Source: Bradyrhizobium sp. BTAi1 (GTDB lineage Bacteria > Pseudomonadota > Alphaproteobacteria > Rhizobiales > Xanthobacteraceae). Taken from it: a stretch of DNA of 64,000 bases. How positions within the stretch are numbered: position 1 is the stretch's first letter; the number at the start of each line of letters is the position of its first letter. This document shows positions 24,572-34,707 of the stretch, in pieces. The position numbers and the translations under genes were made by a program. Under the pieces are notes generated by a model, which made no database searches, was not told the origin of the DNA, and saw nothing but the letters and a program-made list of their open reading frames with translations. Location of the stretch: assembly GCF_000015165.1 (NCBI RefSeq), contig NC_009485.1, forward strand, positions 1,714,001 through 1,778,000, read 5' to 3'.

Positions 24572-25564
24572 ATGAAGAAGTTGGCTTTGTTGGCAACGGC
24601 GCTGGCAATGATGTCCGGATCGGCTTCGGCCGCTGATATGGCGGTGAAGGCCCTGAAGGCGCCACCCGCCCCGGCGTTCGATCCCTGGGACATCGCCTTC
24701 GGCGCAGCGATCATGAACGACTACGTGTTCCGCGGCATCACCCAGTCGAACCACAAGCCGTCGGTGGCCGCCTATTTCGAGCCCCGCTTCAACGTCAACA
24801 AGGATCTGCAGTTCTACATCGGCGTTGCCGGCGAGAGCATCTCGTTCCCGAACCGCGCTGCTGCCGAGATCGACGTCTACGGCGGTATCCGCCCGACCTT
24901 CGGCGCCTTTGCCTTCGACATCGGCGTCTGGGGCTATCTGTATCCGGGCGGCACCTGCCAATTCGGCGGCACCGGCTTCGACGCCTCTGGTCGCTTCCAG
25001 GGCGCAGAGTGCGCCGCGAACGCGCTCGCCAACGGCAACACGATGAAGAAGGACGTCAGCTTCTTCGAAGTGTACGGCAAGATGAACTACACGGTGAACG
25101 ACAATTGGACGTTCGGCGTCACCGAGTTCTACACCCCGAGCTTCCTGAACTCCGGCGCCTGGGGCAACTACGCTTCGGTGACCGGCAAGTATACCGCCCC
25201 GAGCACCGTGTTCGGTTCGAGCGGCGTCGGCATGTACGTCTCCGGCGAGTTCGGCCGTCAGTGGTTCGGTACCACCGACAGCTTCTACGGTACGGCTGCG
25301 TTCCCGAACGGCATCAAATATGCCGATTACAACACCTGGAATATCGGCGTCGGCTTCACCTACAAGGTCTTCACGCTGGATCTGCGCTACTCCGACACCG
25401 ACCTGTCGAAGGGCAATTGCAACGCCTTCACGGGTGACTTCACTGCCGGCGGCACCACCAGCGTCACGCCGATCAATCCGACTGGCCTGGGCTCGAAGTG
25501 GTGCGGTGCGACTGGCATTGCCAAGCTCTCGGTCGACCTGACGGCGATGACCAACCTGAAGTAA
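24572..25564 (+). CDS. Outer-membrane beta-barrel, TorF family putative porin
   Basis: This 330-residue protein has a signal peptide (MKKLALLATALAMMSGSASA, cleavage before AD). Alternating aromatic and polar strands follow (NDYVFRGITQSNHKPSVAAYFEP, FYIGVAGESIS, IDVYGGIRPTF), and the protein ends with barrel strands such as TYKVFTLDLRYSDTDL. This matches the TIGR02001-type putative porin family. Two Cys-containing loops (GGTCQFGG, AECAAN) are notable. The barrel is expected to sit in the outer membrane. Function beyond a channel is unknown. A strong terminator follows. Confidence 0.85.
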   Translation: MKKLALLATALAMMSGSASAADMAVKALKAPPAPAFDPWDIAFGAAIMNDYVFRGITQSNHKPSVAAYFEPRFNVNKDLQFYIGVAGESISFPNRAAAEIDVYGGIRPTFGAFAFDIGVWGYLYPGGTCQFGGTGFDASGRFQGAECAANALANGNTMKKDVSFFEVYGKMNYTVNDNWTFGVTEFYTPSFLNSGAWGNYASVTGKYTAPSTVFGSSGVGMYVSGEFGRQWFGTTDSFYGTAAFPNGIKYADYNTWNIGVGFTYKVFTLDLRYSDTDLSKGNCNAFTGDFTAGGTTSVTPINPTGLGSKWCGATGIAKLSVDLTAMTNLK

Positions 25565-25589
25565 GCATCGTCAGGCGGAACAATTTTTC

Positions 25590-25626
25590 AAGCAAGGGCG
25601 GCAGAGCAATCTGCCGCCCTTTTGCT
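25590..25626 (+). terminator. Rho-independent terminator after the porin
   Basis: AAGGGCGGCAGA and TCTGCCGCCCTT form the core of a stem around a GCAA loop. An extra flanking pairing (aagc/gctt) and a T-run follow. It starts 25 bases past the porin stop. Confidence 0.88.
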
Positions 25627-25855
25627 TGCCCGGTGGTCCGGCTGTTCCTGGCGATCGGCATCGCGGGCTTGGTCGGTACGGAGCTGGTCCGACTCTTATT
25701 CGCTCGATAGAAGCCCTGGAGCGCGCTGGTCGTCTGAGATGCGCAGGCCGTGGCGAACTACCCGACCGCGACGACGGTGATTGGGTGAGGCCGAATAATG
25801 ATCCAGGGCAGGGCGCACGCGCCATGGGAGAAGGACTGAACGGCCGGGCTGGATG
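25627..25855. other. Intergenic stretch without a convincing gene
   Basis: Short open frames exist but none has a ribosome-binding site or a family pattern. The region lies between the porin terminator and the terminator of the ABC transporter gene, so it may be untranscribed spacer. Confidence 0.5.
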
Positions 25856-25884
25856 AAACAGGCGCGGACCATGCGCGCCTGTTT
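25856..25884 (-). terminator. Terminator-like hairpin downstream of the ABC transporter
   Basis: AAACAGGCGCG (25856-25866) pairs with CGCGCCTGTTT (25874-25884), an 11-bp perfect stem with a seven-base loop. On the minus strand it lies 39 bases past the transporter stop and ends in TTT. It probably terminates that gene. Confidence 0.7.
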
Positions 25885-25922
25885 GGGGGCAGTCTCGTGA
25901 TCCGGGGACGGCGTCGGCGCGG

Positions 25923-27689
25923 CTACTCCGCGCCACCCGTCGGGGCGTCCGCCGCTGCCGCCGGCGTGGTTGGCCGCAGCGTGAACCGGTCGCCCTCCCG
26001 AATCAGTTCGACCTTGCGGTCATGGAAGTCGTGCAGGGTGGAGCGGTGGCCGATCGAGACGACCGTGGTCTGCGGCAGGCGCTCGGCGATCACGCGATAG
26101 AGTCGCGCTTCGCTCGGCTCGTCCAGCGAGGCTGTGGCTTCGTCCAGGAACAGGTATTGCGGGCCATGCAGCAGGGCGCGGGCCATCCCGAGGCGCTGCT
26201 GCTCGCCGAGCGACAGCATGCGATTCCAATGCGCGTCCTCGTCCAGCCGGTCCGCCAGCTGCGGCAACCCGACCGCAGCGACCGCATCCTTGACCTGCTC
26301 GACACTGAAACGGTCCGGAGCAGCCGGGTAGACGATCGCGGCCTGCAACGTGCCGATCGGGAAATACGGGCGCTGCGGCAGCATCATGAGCTTGGCATGC
26401 GCAGGTACGCTGATGGCGCCGCTGCCGAACGGCCAGACGCCGGCGATGGCGCGGAACAAGGTCGACTTGCCGGCGCCGGATGGCCCGGTCAGCAGCGTGC
26501 GCTCGCTGCTCTTGATGCTGAACCCGTCGGCCGCGATCAGCGGCAGGCCGTTCGGGAGCTTCAACAGCAGCTGGGCGAGCTCGATGCTGTCGCCGGCATG
26601 GTCCACCACGCCGACTGTCTGCGGCTCGCTGGAGAGCGTGGCAGCGCTCTCGATCGACATCTCGAAGCCATCAAGTCGAGCCACGATCGCGCGCCAGTCC
26701 GCCAGGGTGCGATAGGCGCTGACGAAGAACGACAGCGCCTTCTGCACGCTCCCGAAGGCCGACGAGGTCTGCAGCATGCCACCTAGCTGGATCTTGCCGG
26801 CAAAATAGGCGGGGGCGGTCAGGATAAAGGGGAAGATCACGGCGGCTTGCGAGTAGCTGGCCGTGAAGGCGGTCAGCCGCTTGGTCCGGCTCATGATGCT
26901 GTACCAGTTGTCGATGACGCTGCCGAAGCGATCCATCAGGCGCCCGCGCTCGGCATGCTCGCCCCGCAGCAGCGCGATCTGCTCGGAATTTTCGCGAACG
27001 CGCACCAGATTGAAGCGGAAATCGGCTTCGAAGCGCTGCTGTTGGAACGACAGGTTCACCAGGGGCGAGCCGATCCAATGCGTCAGTGCCGTGCCGAAGA
27101 TGGCGTAGATCAGCGCCGCCCACACCAGATAGCCCGGAATGGCGAATTCCTGGCCGCCGATGGTCAGCGGAGCGGCCTCGGAAAGCCCCCACAGGATCAC
27201 GACGAACGAGGCCAGTGTGACGATCGAGCTCAGCAGGCCGATCGTGATGCTCAGCGTCTTTTCGACGAACATCTGCACGTCATCGGCGATGCGCTGATCC
27301 GGGTTGTCGGCTGCGTCGCCCTTAAGCTGCATGCGGTAATGGTTGGCCCGGTCGAGCCATTGGCTGAGATAGACCCGCGTCATCCATTGGCGCCACCGGA
27401 TCTGAAGCCATTGATTGAGATAGAGCTGGTAGACGGAGAGTGCGACGCTGACGCTTGCCAGGACGATGAAGACGCCAAGCTCCCAGGTGAAGGTGCTCCA
27501 ATTGCGGTCCTGAAGCGCATTGTAGAACCGATTATACCACTGGTTCACGAGCACATCGATGGCGACCAGCGAAAGCTCGATGGCGATCACGGCGGCGAGC
27601 AGGGAGCGGCCGGCGACCTTGTCCTCGGAGCGGAAGTAGGGAATGGCGATCCGCCACACGATGGCGAGGGTCGAGCGCAGATTGTTCAC
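25923..27689 (-). CDS. ABC transporter, SbmA/BacA-YddA-like permease fused to ATPase
   Basis: This protein of about 588 residues has an N-terminal SbmA/BacA-type membrane domain with about six helices. The motif WYNRFYNALQDRNW is near residue 50, followed by LNQWLQIRWRQWMTRVYLSQWL. A C-terminal ATPase follows: Walker A GPSGAGKST near residue 402, the LSLGEQQRLGMAR signature and Walker B LFLDEATASLDE. This domain order is that of the BacA-like (BclA) and YddA transporters. BclA imports defensin-type peptides in nodulating bradyrhizobia; whether this copy does so is inference. The start is a GTG at 27689 with AGGAG ten bases upstream; a TTG at 27731 has no such site. Confidence 0.9.
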   Translation of the reverse strand: MNNLRSTLAIVWRIAIPYFRSEDKVAGRSLLAAVIAIELSLVAIDVLVNQWYNRFYNALQDRNWSTFTWELGVFIVLASVSVALSVYQLYLNQWLQIRWRQWMTRVYLSQWLDRANHYRMQLKGDAADNPDQRIADDVQMFVEKTLSITIGLLSSIVTLASFVVILWGLSEAAPLTIGGQEFAIPGYLVWAALIYAIFGTALTHWIGSPLVNLSFQQQRFEADFRFNLVRVRENSEQIALLRGEHAERGRLMDRFGSVIDNWYSIMSRTKRLTAFTASYSQAAVIFPFILTAPAYFAGKIQLGGMLQTSSAFGSVQKALSFFVSAYRTLADWRAIVARLDGFEMSIESAATLSSEPQTVGVVDHAGDSIELAQLLLKLPNGLPLIAADGFSIKSSERTLLTGPSGAGKSTLFRAIAGVWPFGSGAISVPAHAKLMMLPQRPYFPIGTLQAAIVYPAAPDRFSVEQVKDAVAAVGLPQLADRLDEDAHWNRMLSLGEQQRLGMARALLHGPQYLFLDEATASLDEPSEARLYRVIAERLPQTTVVSIGHRSTLHDFHDRKVELIREGDRFTLRPTTPAAAADAPTGGAE

Positions 27690-28008
27690 AGAGAGTCTGC
27701 TCCTGAGAAAATGGCTTAACGGACTGGACAAGAACGAGATTTTCGCAGTCTCGGCAGGCTGTCTAGACTAAAGTCGTAACTCCGCCGCTGCCCACTGGCT
27801 TGTCGGTCGCGTGCGGCAAACCGTAGCATGCTGCATACAAGAGGCACCGCCGCTGCTGCCAGATTTCGCGAGAATTTGAGCAGAGTGGGGCGTTGTCGGA
27901 TTTGTGATCTCGTTTTTGCGGCTTTCTTGCCCGGCGCGACGGGCGAGCAGACCTGGTCCGTCCCGCCGGATCTGGTCCAACAACAAGAATGTGGGGGGAG
28001 AAGTCACG
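27690..28008. other. Divergent promoter region between the ABC transporter and lldP
   Basis: The region of about 319 bases holds promoters for both divergent genes but no gene. Two copies of TGGTCC (about 27955 and 27973) flank a GC-rich stretch upstream of lldP. This could be part of a regulator site but I cannot assign one. The lldP gene has a GGGGGGAG ribosome-binding site at 27994-28001. Confidence 0.4.
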
Positions 28009-29673
28009 ATGTGGAATCAAATCTACGACCCGTTGGGGAGCCCGGCGCTGTCGACGCTGGCGGCGGCCGTGCCGGTGGTGACGCTGCTGGTGCTGATCGC
28101 CAGCGGCAAGGTGAAGGCGCATATCGCGGCGATCATCGCCGTGATCCTGACCAACCTGATCACGATCTTCGTCTTCACGATGCCGGCCAACATGTCGCTG
28201 CGCGCGACGTTCCTCGGCGTCGTGACCGGCTTCTTCCCGATCGGCTGGATCGTGCTGAACGTCATCTTCCTCTACCAGGTCACGGTCTCGACCGGCCGCT
28301 TCGAGCTCTTGAAGCGGGCGATCGGCGGCGTCACCGAGGACCGCCGTCTGCAACTCCTGCTAGTCGCCTTCTCGTTCGGCGCGTTCTTTGAGGGCGCGTC
28401 GGGCTTCGGCACCCCGGTGGCGATCACCGGCGCCGTGCTGATCGGACTCGGCTTCTCGCCGCTGGCGGCCTCCGGCCTGTCGCTGATCGCCAACACGGCG
28501 CCGGTGGCCTATGGCGCGCTGGGCACGCCGATCCAGGGCCTCGCCTCGGTGACCGGTCTCGACCCCTACATTCTCGGCGCCATGGTCGGCCGTCAGCTGC
28601 CGGTGTTCTCGCTGATCGTGCCGTTCTGGGTGATCTGGGCGTTCGCGGGCTGGAAGGGCATGAAGGACGTCTGGCCGGCGATTCTCGTCACCGCCATCTC
28701 CTTCGCTGTGCCGCAGTTCCTGATTTCGAACTACGTCAATCCGTGGATCGTCGACATCGGCGCTTCGCTGATCTCGATGGGCGCGCTGATCCTGTTCCTG
28801 AAGGTCTGGCAGCCGCGCCAGCTCTGGCTGTCGCCGGCGCTGCGTGGCCGTGACGAATCGGCCGCCACGATGGCGGCGCAGAAGCCGCTCGACCGCACGC
28901 CGCTGACGCAAGCCGAACTGTGGGGCGCGCTGCTGCCCTGGATCATCGTCTGCGTGATCATGCTGATCTGGGGCAATGGCGCCTTCAAGAGCTGGGCGAA
29001 TTCGATCTTCACCTGGAGTTATCCGGTCCCGGAGCTCGATAAGCTGATCAACAAGATGCCGCCGGTGGCGGCGAAGCCGACGCCTGAAGGCGCCGTCTTC
29101 TCGTTCACCTATCTGACCTTCACCGGCACCGGCATGCTGATCGCTGCGATCATCTCCGGCTTCCTGATGGGGGTCGGGCCGGGCAGACTGATCGCCGAAT
29201 ATGGCCGCACCATCCGGCTCTGCGCGATCTCGCTGATCACGATCTCGGCCATGCTGGCGATCGGCACGCTGACCCGGCTGTCCGGTGTGGACGCGACGCT
29301 CGGCCTCGCTTTTGCGGCGACCGGCGTGCTCTACCCGTTCTTCGGCACCCTGCTCGGCTGGTTGGGCGTGGCGCTGACGGGATCGGACACCGCCTCCAAC
29401 GTGCTGTTCGGCAATCTGCAGAAGATCACCTCGGAGCAACTCGGCCTGTCGCCGGTGCTGATGGCGGCCGCCAACTCGTCCGGCGGCGTCATGGGCAAGA
29501 TGATCGATGCGCAATCGATCGTGGTCGCCTCGACCGCCACCAATTGGTACGGCCATGAGAGCTCGATCCTGCGCTACGTCTTCCTGCACTCGATCGTGCT
29601 GGCCTGCTTGGTCGGCCTGTTCGTGACCTTGCAAGCCTATGTCTATCCGTTCACCGCGATGGTGCTGAAGTAG
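28009..29673 (+). CDS. lldP: L-lactate (and glycolate) permease LldP/GlcA type
   Basis: This 554-residue protein has about 12 transmembrane helices and belongs to the lactate permease family. Family signatures are FFPIGWIVLNVIFLYQVTVSTG, then the glycine-rich FFEGASGFGTPVAITGAVL, and later TGSDTASNVLFGNLQ. It moves lactate or glycolate into the cell with protons. Its presence near glcDEF fits glycolate or lactate use as a carbon source. The start ATG at 28009 has a strong GGGGGGAG site. A terminator follows. Confidence 0.95.
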   Translation: MWNQIYDPLGSPALSTLAAAVPVVTLLVLIASGKVKAHIAAIIAVILTNLITIFVFTMPANMSLRATFLGVVTGFFPIGWIVLNVIFLYQVTVSTGRFELLKRAIGGVTEDRRLQLLLVAFSFGAFFEGASGFGTPVAITGAVLIGLGFSPLAASGLSLIANTAPVAYGALGTPIQGLASVTGLDPYILGAMVGRQLPVFSLIVPFWVIWAFAGWKGMKDVWPAILVTAISFAVPQFLISNYVNPWIVDIGASLISMGALILFLKVWQPRQLWLSPALRGRDESAATMAAQKPLDRTPLTQAELWGALLPWIIVCVIMLIWGNGAFKSWANSIFTWSYPVPELDKLINKMPPVAAKPTPEGAVFSFTYLTFTGTGMLIAAIISGFLMGVGPGRLIAEYGRTIRLCAISLITISAMLAIGTLTRLSGVDATLGLAFAATGVLYPFFGTLLGWLGVALTGSDTASNVLFGNLQKITSEQLGLSPVLMAAANSSGGVMGKMIDAQSIVVASTATNWYGHESSILRYVFLHSIVLACLVGLFVTLQAYVYPFTAMVLK

Positions 29674-29694
29674 CGCCGGCACGTTGCTAAAAAG

Positions 29695-29724
29695 ATCCCC
29701 GCGTCGCCCAGGCGGCGCGGGGAT
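29695..29724 (+). terminator. Rho-independent terminator-like hairpin after lldP
   Basis: ATCCCCGCG (29695-29703) and CGCGGGGAT (29716-29724) are a perfect 9-bp inverted repeat around 12 bases. An A-run precedes and a mixed TG-rich sequence follows, so it ends the lldP transcript with fair probability. Confidence 0.65.
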
Positions 29725-29818
29725 TGCTATGTTTGGGTCACATTTGTGCGGGAGCCGTGCGCGTCAATGCGAATCGTGACCGCTGGTGGCCGATCGCGTG
29801 TCTGGAGTTCGAGGGGGC

Positions 29819-30229
29819 ATGGTGAGATCTGGACTTTTCGTAGCCGGCTCGGCCGCGGTTCTGTTGCTGGCGTCGATTGTGGCCCGTCCTGCCGCGGCGG
29901 ATGAGGGCTTTCCGTTCGGGATGGAAATGACACTCGACGCGCTGCCCCAGCCGGGCTCGAAGCGGGTGCCGGATCTCGACATCGGCGACAATGGCGAGAC
30001 GGTGCTGGAGCTCTGGTGCAAGGGCGGGAAAGGTCAGTTCTCGGTTGCGGGCAACAGCATCATCTTCATTGCCGGCAAGATCGAGGATCGCAACTGCCCC
30101 GCCGCACGGGCCCAGGCCGATGACGAACTGATCGCGGCCCTCGGCGCGGCGACGAATTGGAAGCGTCAGGGCGACCTGATCACCTTCATCGGGCCGAAGA
30201 CCCTGCGCTTCAGGTTGAACACCAATTGA
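29819..30229 (+). CDS. Exported META-domain (HslJ-like) protein
   Basis: This protein of about 136 residues has a signal peptide (MVRSGLFVAGSAAVLLLASIVA, cleavage near AAA-DE). The rest resembles the META/HslJ beta fold, as in MEMTLDALPQPGSKRVPDLD and the final strands DLITFIGPKTLRFRL. One disulfide is possible between LWCKG and DRNCP. The family is tied to heat-shock or novobiocin response in other bacteria, but the role here is open. A GAGGGGG site precedes the ATG at 29819; the frame also allows a GTG at 29786. Confidence 0.65.
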   Translation: MVRSGLFVAGSAAVLLLASIVARPAAADEGFPFGMEMTLDALPQPGSKRVPDLDIGDNGETVLELWCKGGKGQFSVAGNSIIFIAGKIEDRNCPAARAQADDELIAALGAATNWKRQGDLITFIGPKTLRFRLNTN

Positions 30230-30286
30230 GCCGAGACGACCGTTTCCAAAGACCACGTCACATCAATCGGCGTGCAGGCCTCGCTG

Positions 30287-30313
30287 TCACCCTGCCCCTC
30301 CAGGGGAGGGTGA
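30287..30313. repeat. Palindromic element downstream of the META gene
   Basis: TCACCCTGCCCCT and AGGGGAGGGTGA are an inverted repeat with one extra G in the left arm. The CACCC/GGGTG frame is that of the palindromes at the right end of this window. It may be a REP remnant or a weak terminator. Confidence 0.5.
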
Positions 30314-30350
30314 GACCGACATCGCGGCGCCTGCCGTCATGGCTCGCGCG

Positions 30351-31544
30351 CTACTTCCAGACCGAGTTGTCCGCATCCCAGCGCTTGGCCTTCAGGGCCT
30401 TCGCGAGTTCCTCGATGGCGCCGCCATCGTCGCGGGTGTCGCTTTCCTCGTCGCCGGAGGATTCGTCGGACAGGACCAGCTTGCCGCCCGCGGCCTCATC
30501 GATGGTGGTCGTGGTCGGGCTGCTGATCCACAGCATCAGCGCGTCCGTGCCACCCGGCTTGTCGGCGGAGACCAGGCCGCTGACCTCGATGACATCGGTG
30601 AGCTCGAGCGCGGGCATCAGCTGGCTCGGCCGCTTCAGAGTGAGTTTCAGTTTTCCGGTCACCGGGTTCCAGGCCGCGCTGGTCGGCTTCGCCGCGTAAG
30701 TCTTGGCCAGCACGTCCGAGATCGCGGCCGCCAATTTGTCCTTGTTGATCTTGTCGCCGTCACGCCAGTCGGCCGCGGCAAAGCGGATGGCCCGGTCCAT
30801 CTCGACCATGCCAGCGGTCCAGCCAGCGGTCACGACGCCGTTCATGGCGCGCGCCTTGGCGATCAGGGCTCCGGCCCGCTCCGGATCGACGGTCATGCTG
30901 ATGGTCTGTTCGCCTGCCCGCAAGGCGTCGCAGGTGACGTTCAGGCTCGACAGCGAGACCTCGACATCCTGGCCCTTCAGGCTTTTCAGGAAATCGACCA
31001 CGGCGTCGAGCTTGAGGCGGACCGAGACCGCTTCAGGCGAGACGTCGGTGAAATCCTTCGGCTGCGCGCTGATGCCGTCGTCGCTCGACTGGCTCTCCTG
31101 GAACTCTTTCTCGCTGATGTCCGAATTGTCGGTCGACGCCACCTCGGTGACGGTCTTGCCGATCGTGATCTGGCCCCGGAACTCGAACGTGTCGCCGTTC
31201 GGCTTGCGTGTCAGCTTGACCGAGACCGGCTCCTTGGCGCCGTTGCTCTGGGTGGTGCCGGTCAGCGACTGGCCGTTGACCGCGAGATTGACCACGAAGC
31301 GGTCCTTGCGGTCCGAATTTTTCGCGATCGGATAACAGACGTCGAGGGTCGCCCCGGTGACGGTCTTGCCCTGCCGCGATTCCTTCAGGATGACATCTGC
31401 GTTGCCATCCATCAGGCCGTCGAGCGCCGTGAAGTAGCGTGTCTCGTTGGCCGGGGCCGCCTTGCTCCCGCTCTTGGCCTGGGCCCAACCGAGTTCCGGC
31501 GCAGCCGCTGCAATCACGGCAAGCGCAACCAAAATCGCGCGCAT
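30351..31544 (-). CDS. Exported protein of unknown function
   Basis: This 397-residue protein has a signal peptide (residues 1-22, ending GWAQA). The mature protein is mostly beta and acidic, with two cysteines (LDVCYPI near residue 69 and VTCDALR near 209). Regions rich in Asp and Ser (TDNSDISEKEFQESQSSDDG, then ESSGDEESDTRDDGG) look disordered. I recognise no family. It stands alone between convergent META and divergent groEL-side sequences. Confidence 0.75.
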   Translation of the reverse strand: MRAILVALAVIAAAAPELGWAQAKSGSKAAPANETRYFTALDGLMDGNADVILKESRQGKTVTGATLDVCYPIAKNSDRKDRFVVNLAVNGQSLTGTTQSNGAKEPVSVKLTRKPNGDTFEFRGQITIGKTVTEVASTDNSDISEKEFQESQSSDDGISAQPKDFTDVSPEAVSVRLKLDAVVDFLKSLKGQDVEVSLSSLNVTCDALRAGEQTISMTVDPERAGALIAKARAMNGVVTAGWTAGMVEMDRAIRFAAADWRDGDKINKDKLAAAISDVLAKTYAAKPTSAAWNPVTGKLKLTLKRPSQLMPALELTDVIEVSGLVSADKPGGTDALMLWISSPTTTTIDEAAGGKLVLSDESSGDEESDTRDDGGAIEELAKALKAKRWDADNSVWK

Positions 31545-31626
31545 CTGAAAATCCTTGTGGGAGCAGAATCGGCGCTAGCTGTAGCGCCGATTTGCGATCG
31601 CTGCACCCCCGTCCGGACACTCCGCG

Positions 31627-31654
31627 AAAAAGAAGGCCGCCCGGAGGCGGCCTT
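31627..31654 (-). terminator. Rho-independent terminator of groESL
   Basis: On the minus strand AAGGCCGCC and GGCGGCCTT form a 9-bp stem with a TCCG loop, followed by CTTTTT. It lies 30 bases past the groEL stop. Confidence 0.9.
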
Positions 31655-31684
31655 CCTGAACGATCATGCTGGGTCAGGACGGGC

Positions 31685-33382
<1,698 letters not shown>

Positions 33383-33447
33383 TCACCGGATCAAGATTGT
33401 GAGCACTGTCGCCCCGGGCGGCTCACGGCCGCCCCGGGCGGTCGGGA

Positions 33448-33744
33448 TCAGGCGACGACGCCCATGATGTCGGACTCCTTCATGATCAGGAGTTCCTCGC
33501 CGTCCAGCTTGACCTCGGTGCCGGACCACTTGCCGAACAGCACGCGGTCGCCGACCTTGACGTCGATCGGGATCAGCTTGCCGCTCTCGTCACGGCCGCC
33601 GGGGCCGACGGCAACGACTTCGCCCTGCGAGGGCTTTTCCTTGGCGCTGTCGGGAATGATGATGCCGCCCTTGGTCTTCTCTTCGGCGTCGATGCGCTTA
33701 ACCACGACGCGGTCGTGCAGGGGACGAAACTTCGATTTGGCCAT
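33448..33744 (-). CDS. groS: Co-chaperonin GroES
   Basis: This 98-residue protein is a heptameric lid for GroEL. The N-terminus [20 protein letters not shown], the mobile loop [17 protein letters not shown], and the C-terminal strand [13 protein letters not shown] match the family. The start ATG at 33744 follows a ggga site; an upstream in-frame start would lie beyond the promoter. Groups with groEL downstream after a 119-base gap. Confidence 0.97.
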   Translation of the reverse strand: MAKSKFRPLHDRVVVKRIDAEEKTKGGIIIPDSAKEKPSQGEVVAVGPGGRDESGKLIPIDVKVGDRVLFGKWSGTEVKLDGEELLIMKESDIMGVVA

Positions 33745-33843
33745 GACGGGTCCCTTTTGGGATGCTTCGATAACGGTTGCTGGCGGAGGAAATCTGAATG
33801 CGGCCACATTTGGCGCCAACGTGGTGCCAACTGACTCGCGGCT

Positions 33844-33870
33844 TTAGCAATCGTGCCCTCCGAGTGCTAA
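33844..33870 (-). promoter_or_regulatory. CIRCE operator (HrcA binding site) of groESL
   Basis: TTAGCAATC - nine bases - GAGTGCTAA matches the CIRCE consensus TTAGCACTC-N9-GAGTGCTAA with one mismatch in the left arm. It lies immediately downstream of the probable transcription start and before groES, so the operon is likely repressed by HrcA and induced by heat shock. Confidence 0.9.
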
Positions 33871-33882
33871 AGACCGTCCGGG

Positions 33883-33911
33883 GAAATATGGCTTGCCGCC
33901 GATCCTGTCAA
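33883..33911 (-). promoter_or_regulatory. Housekeeping promoter of groESL
   Basis: On the minus strand TTGACA (33906-33911) is separated by 17 bases from TATTTC (33883-33888). The RNA start would fall next to the CIRCE element. This is a sigma-70-type promoter with a perfect -35 box. The rest of the 33745-34074 gap (about 330 bases) holds only this regulatory DNA and the ribosome-binding sites. Confidence 0.75.
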
Positions 33912-34074
33912 GCAAAGGCGGACGGTTAAGCGCTTCTTGAGGCTGTTAGGGGATGTTGTCCTAGCCAAGACATGTTAGTGGAGCGGCGTCGTCATCCGAC
34001 GTCGTTGCTCTTGCGTGCGTTTTGCGCTTGGTTGCCAGACGGGGCGGCCATGATCTTGTTCCTAAGGGGATGCC

Positions 34075-34587
34075 ATGACGAGTCCACGGTGCGTGCGGCC
34101 GGTTGCCAATCTCGCGATCGCGTCGGCGCTCACGATGTTTCTGGGAGCGTGCGCAGGTGGCTTCAACCTGTCGCCGTCGACCCCCGCGGCGCCGCCGGAG
34201 ATGGCGGTGGAGCCCGAGCGGCCCGCGACGATCCGTCCTGACGAGATCGTGGGCAAATGGGGCCTGGCCTCGTATCAGAATCCGAACGATCGGGCGCGCA
34301 CTGAAAAGATGGCGCTGGCTCAATGCAAGCAGCCCTACACGATCGGTCCCGGCACGGCCGGCGGCGTCGTGATGCACCTGGCCGACCAGGCGACCCCCCA
34401 GGAGTTGCGGCTGAAGGGCTCTGCCAGCGGCAAGAATTATATCGGTCCCGAAGGTCCCCCCGGCGGCGAGCAGGACCGCGAGGTCATTTCCTTCGATGGC
34501 CGGGTCCTGGTCACCCGGTTCGTCGACAAGGATGCCGGAACGCGTTACGGCAACATGGTCTATGTGCGCTGCGGACCGCGGGCCTGA
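34075..34587 (+). CDS. Small lipoprotein, unknown function
   Basis: This 170-residue protein has a lipoprotein signal peptide with a lipobox LGAC (Cys near residue 26), then a Pro/Ala-rich linker. A C-terminal domain holds GKWGLASYQNP and PGTAGGVVMHLADQ, ending MVYVRCGPRA. It is probably anchored in the inner leaflet of the outer membrane. Two further cysteines, in LAQCKQ and VRCG, could form a disulfide. An AAGGGG site five bases before the ATG supports the start. I do not recognise the family. Confidence 0.8.
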   Translation: MTSPRCVRPVANLAIASALTMFLGACAGGFNLSPSTPAAPPEMAVEPERPATIRPDEIVGKWGLASYQNPNDRARTEKMALAQCKQPYTIGPGTAGGVVMHLADQATPQELRLKGSASGKNYIGPEGPPGGEQDREVISFDGRVLVTRFVDKDAGTRYGNMVYVRCGPRA

Positions 34588-34634
34588 CAATCCGTTCCCA
34601 TCGTGCCGTTCCCATCGTGACTGATGAACGAAAA

Positions 34635-34661
34635 ACGCCGGCGCGAACGCCGGCGTTTTTT
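34635..34661. terminator. Bidirectional terminator between lipoprotein and CheZ
   Basis: ACGCCGGCG and CGCCGGCGT form a 9-bp stem with a CGAA loop, flanked by AAAAA on the left and TTTTTT on the right. It can end transcripts from both convergent genes. Confidence 0.9.
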
Positions 34662-34707
34662 GTGAGGCGCACCTGCCGGAGCCTTCGCTCCAGGCGCGGC
34701 CGCAAGC

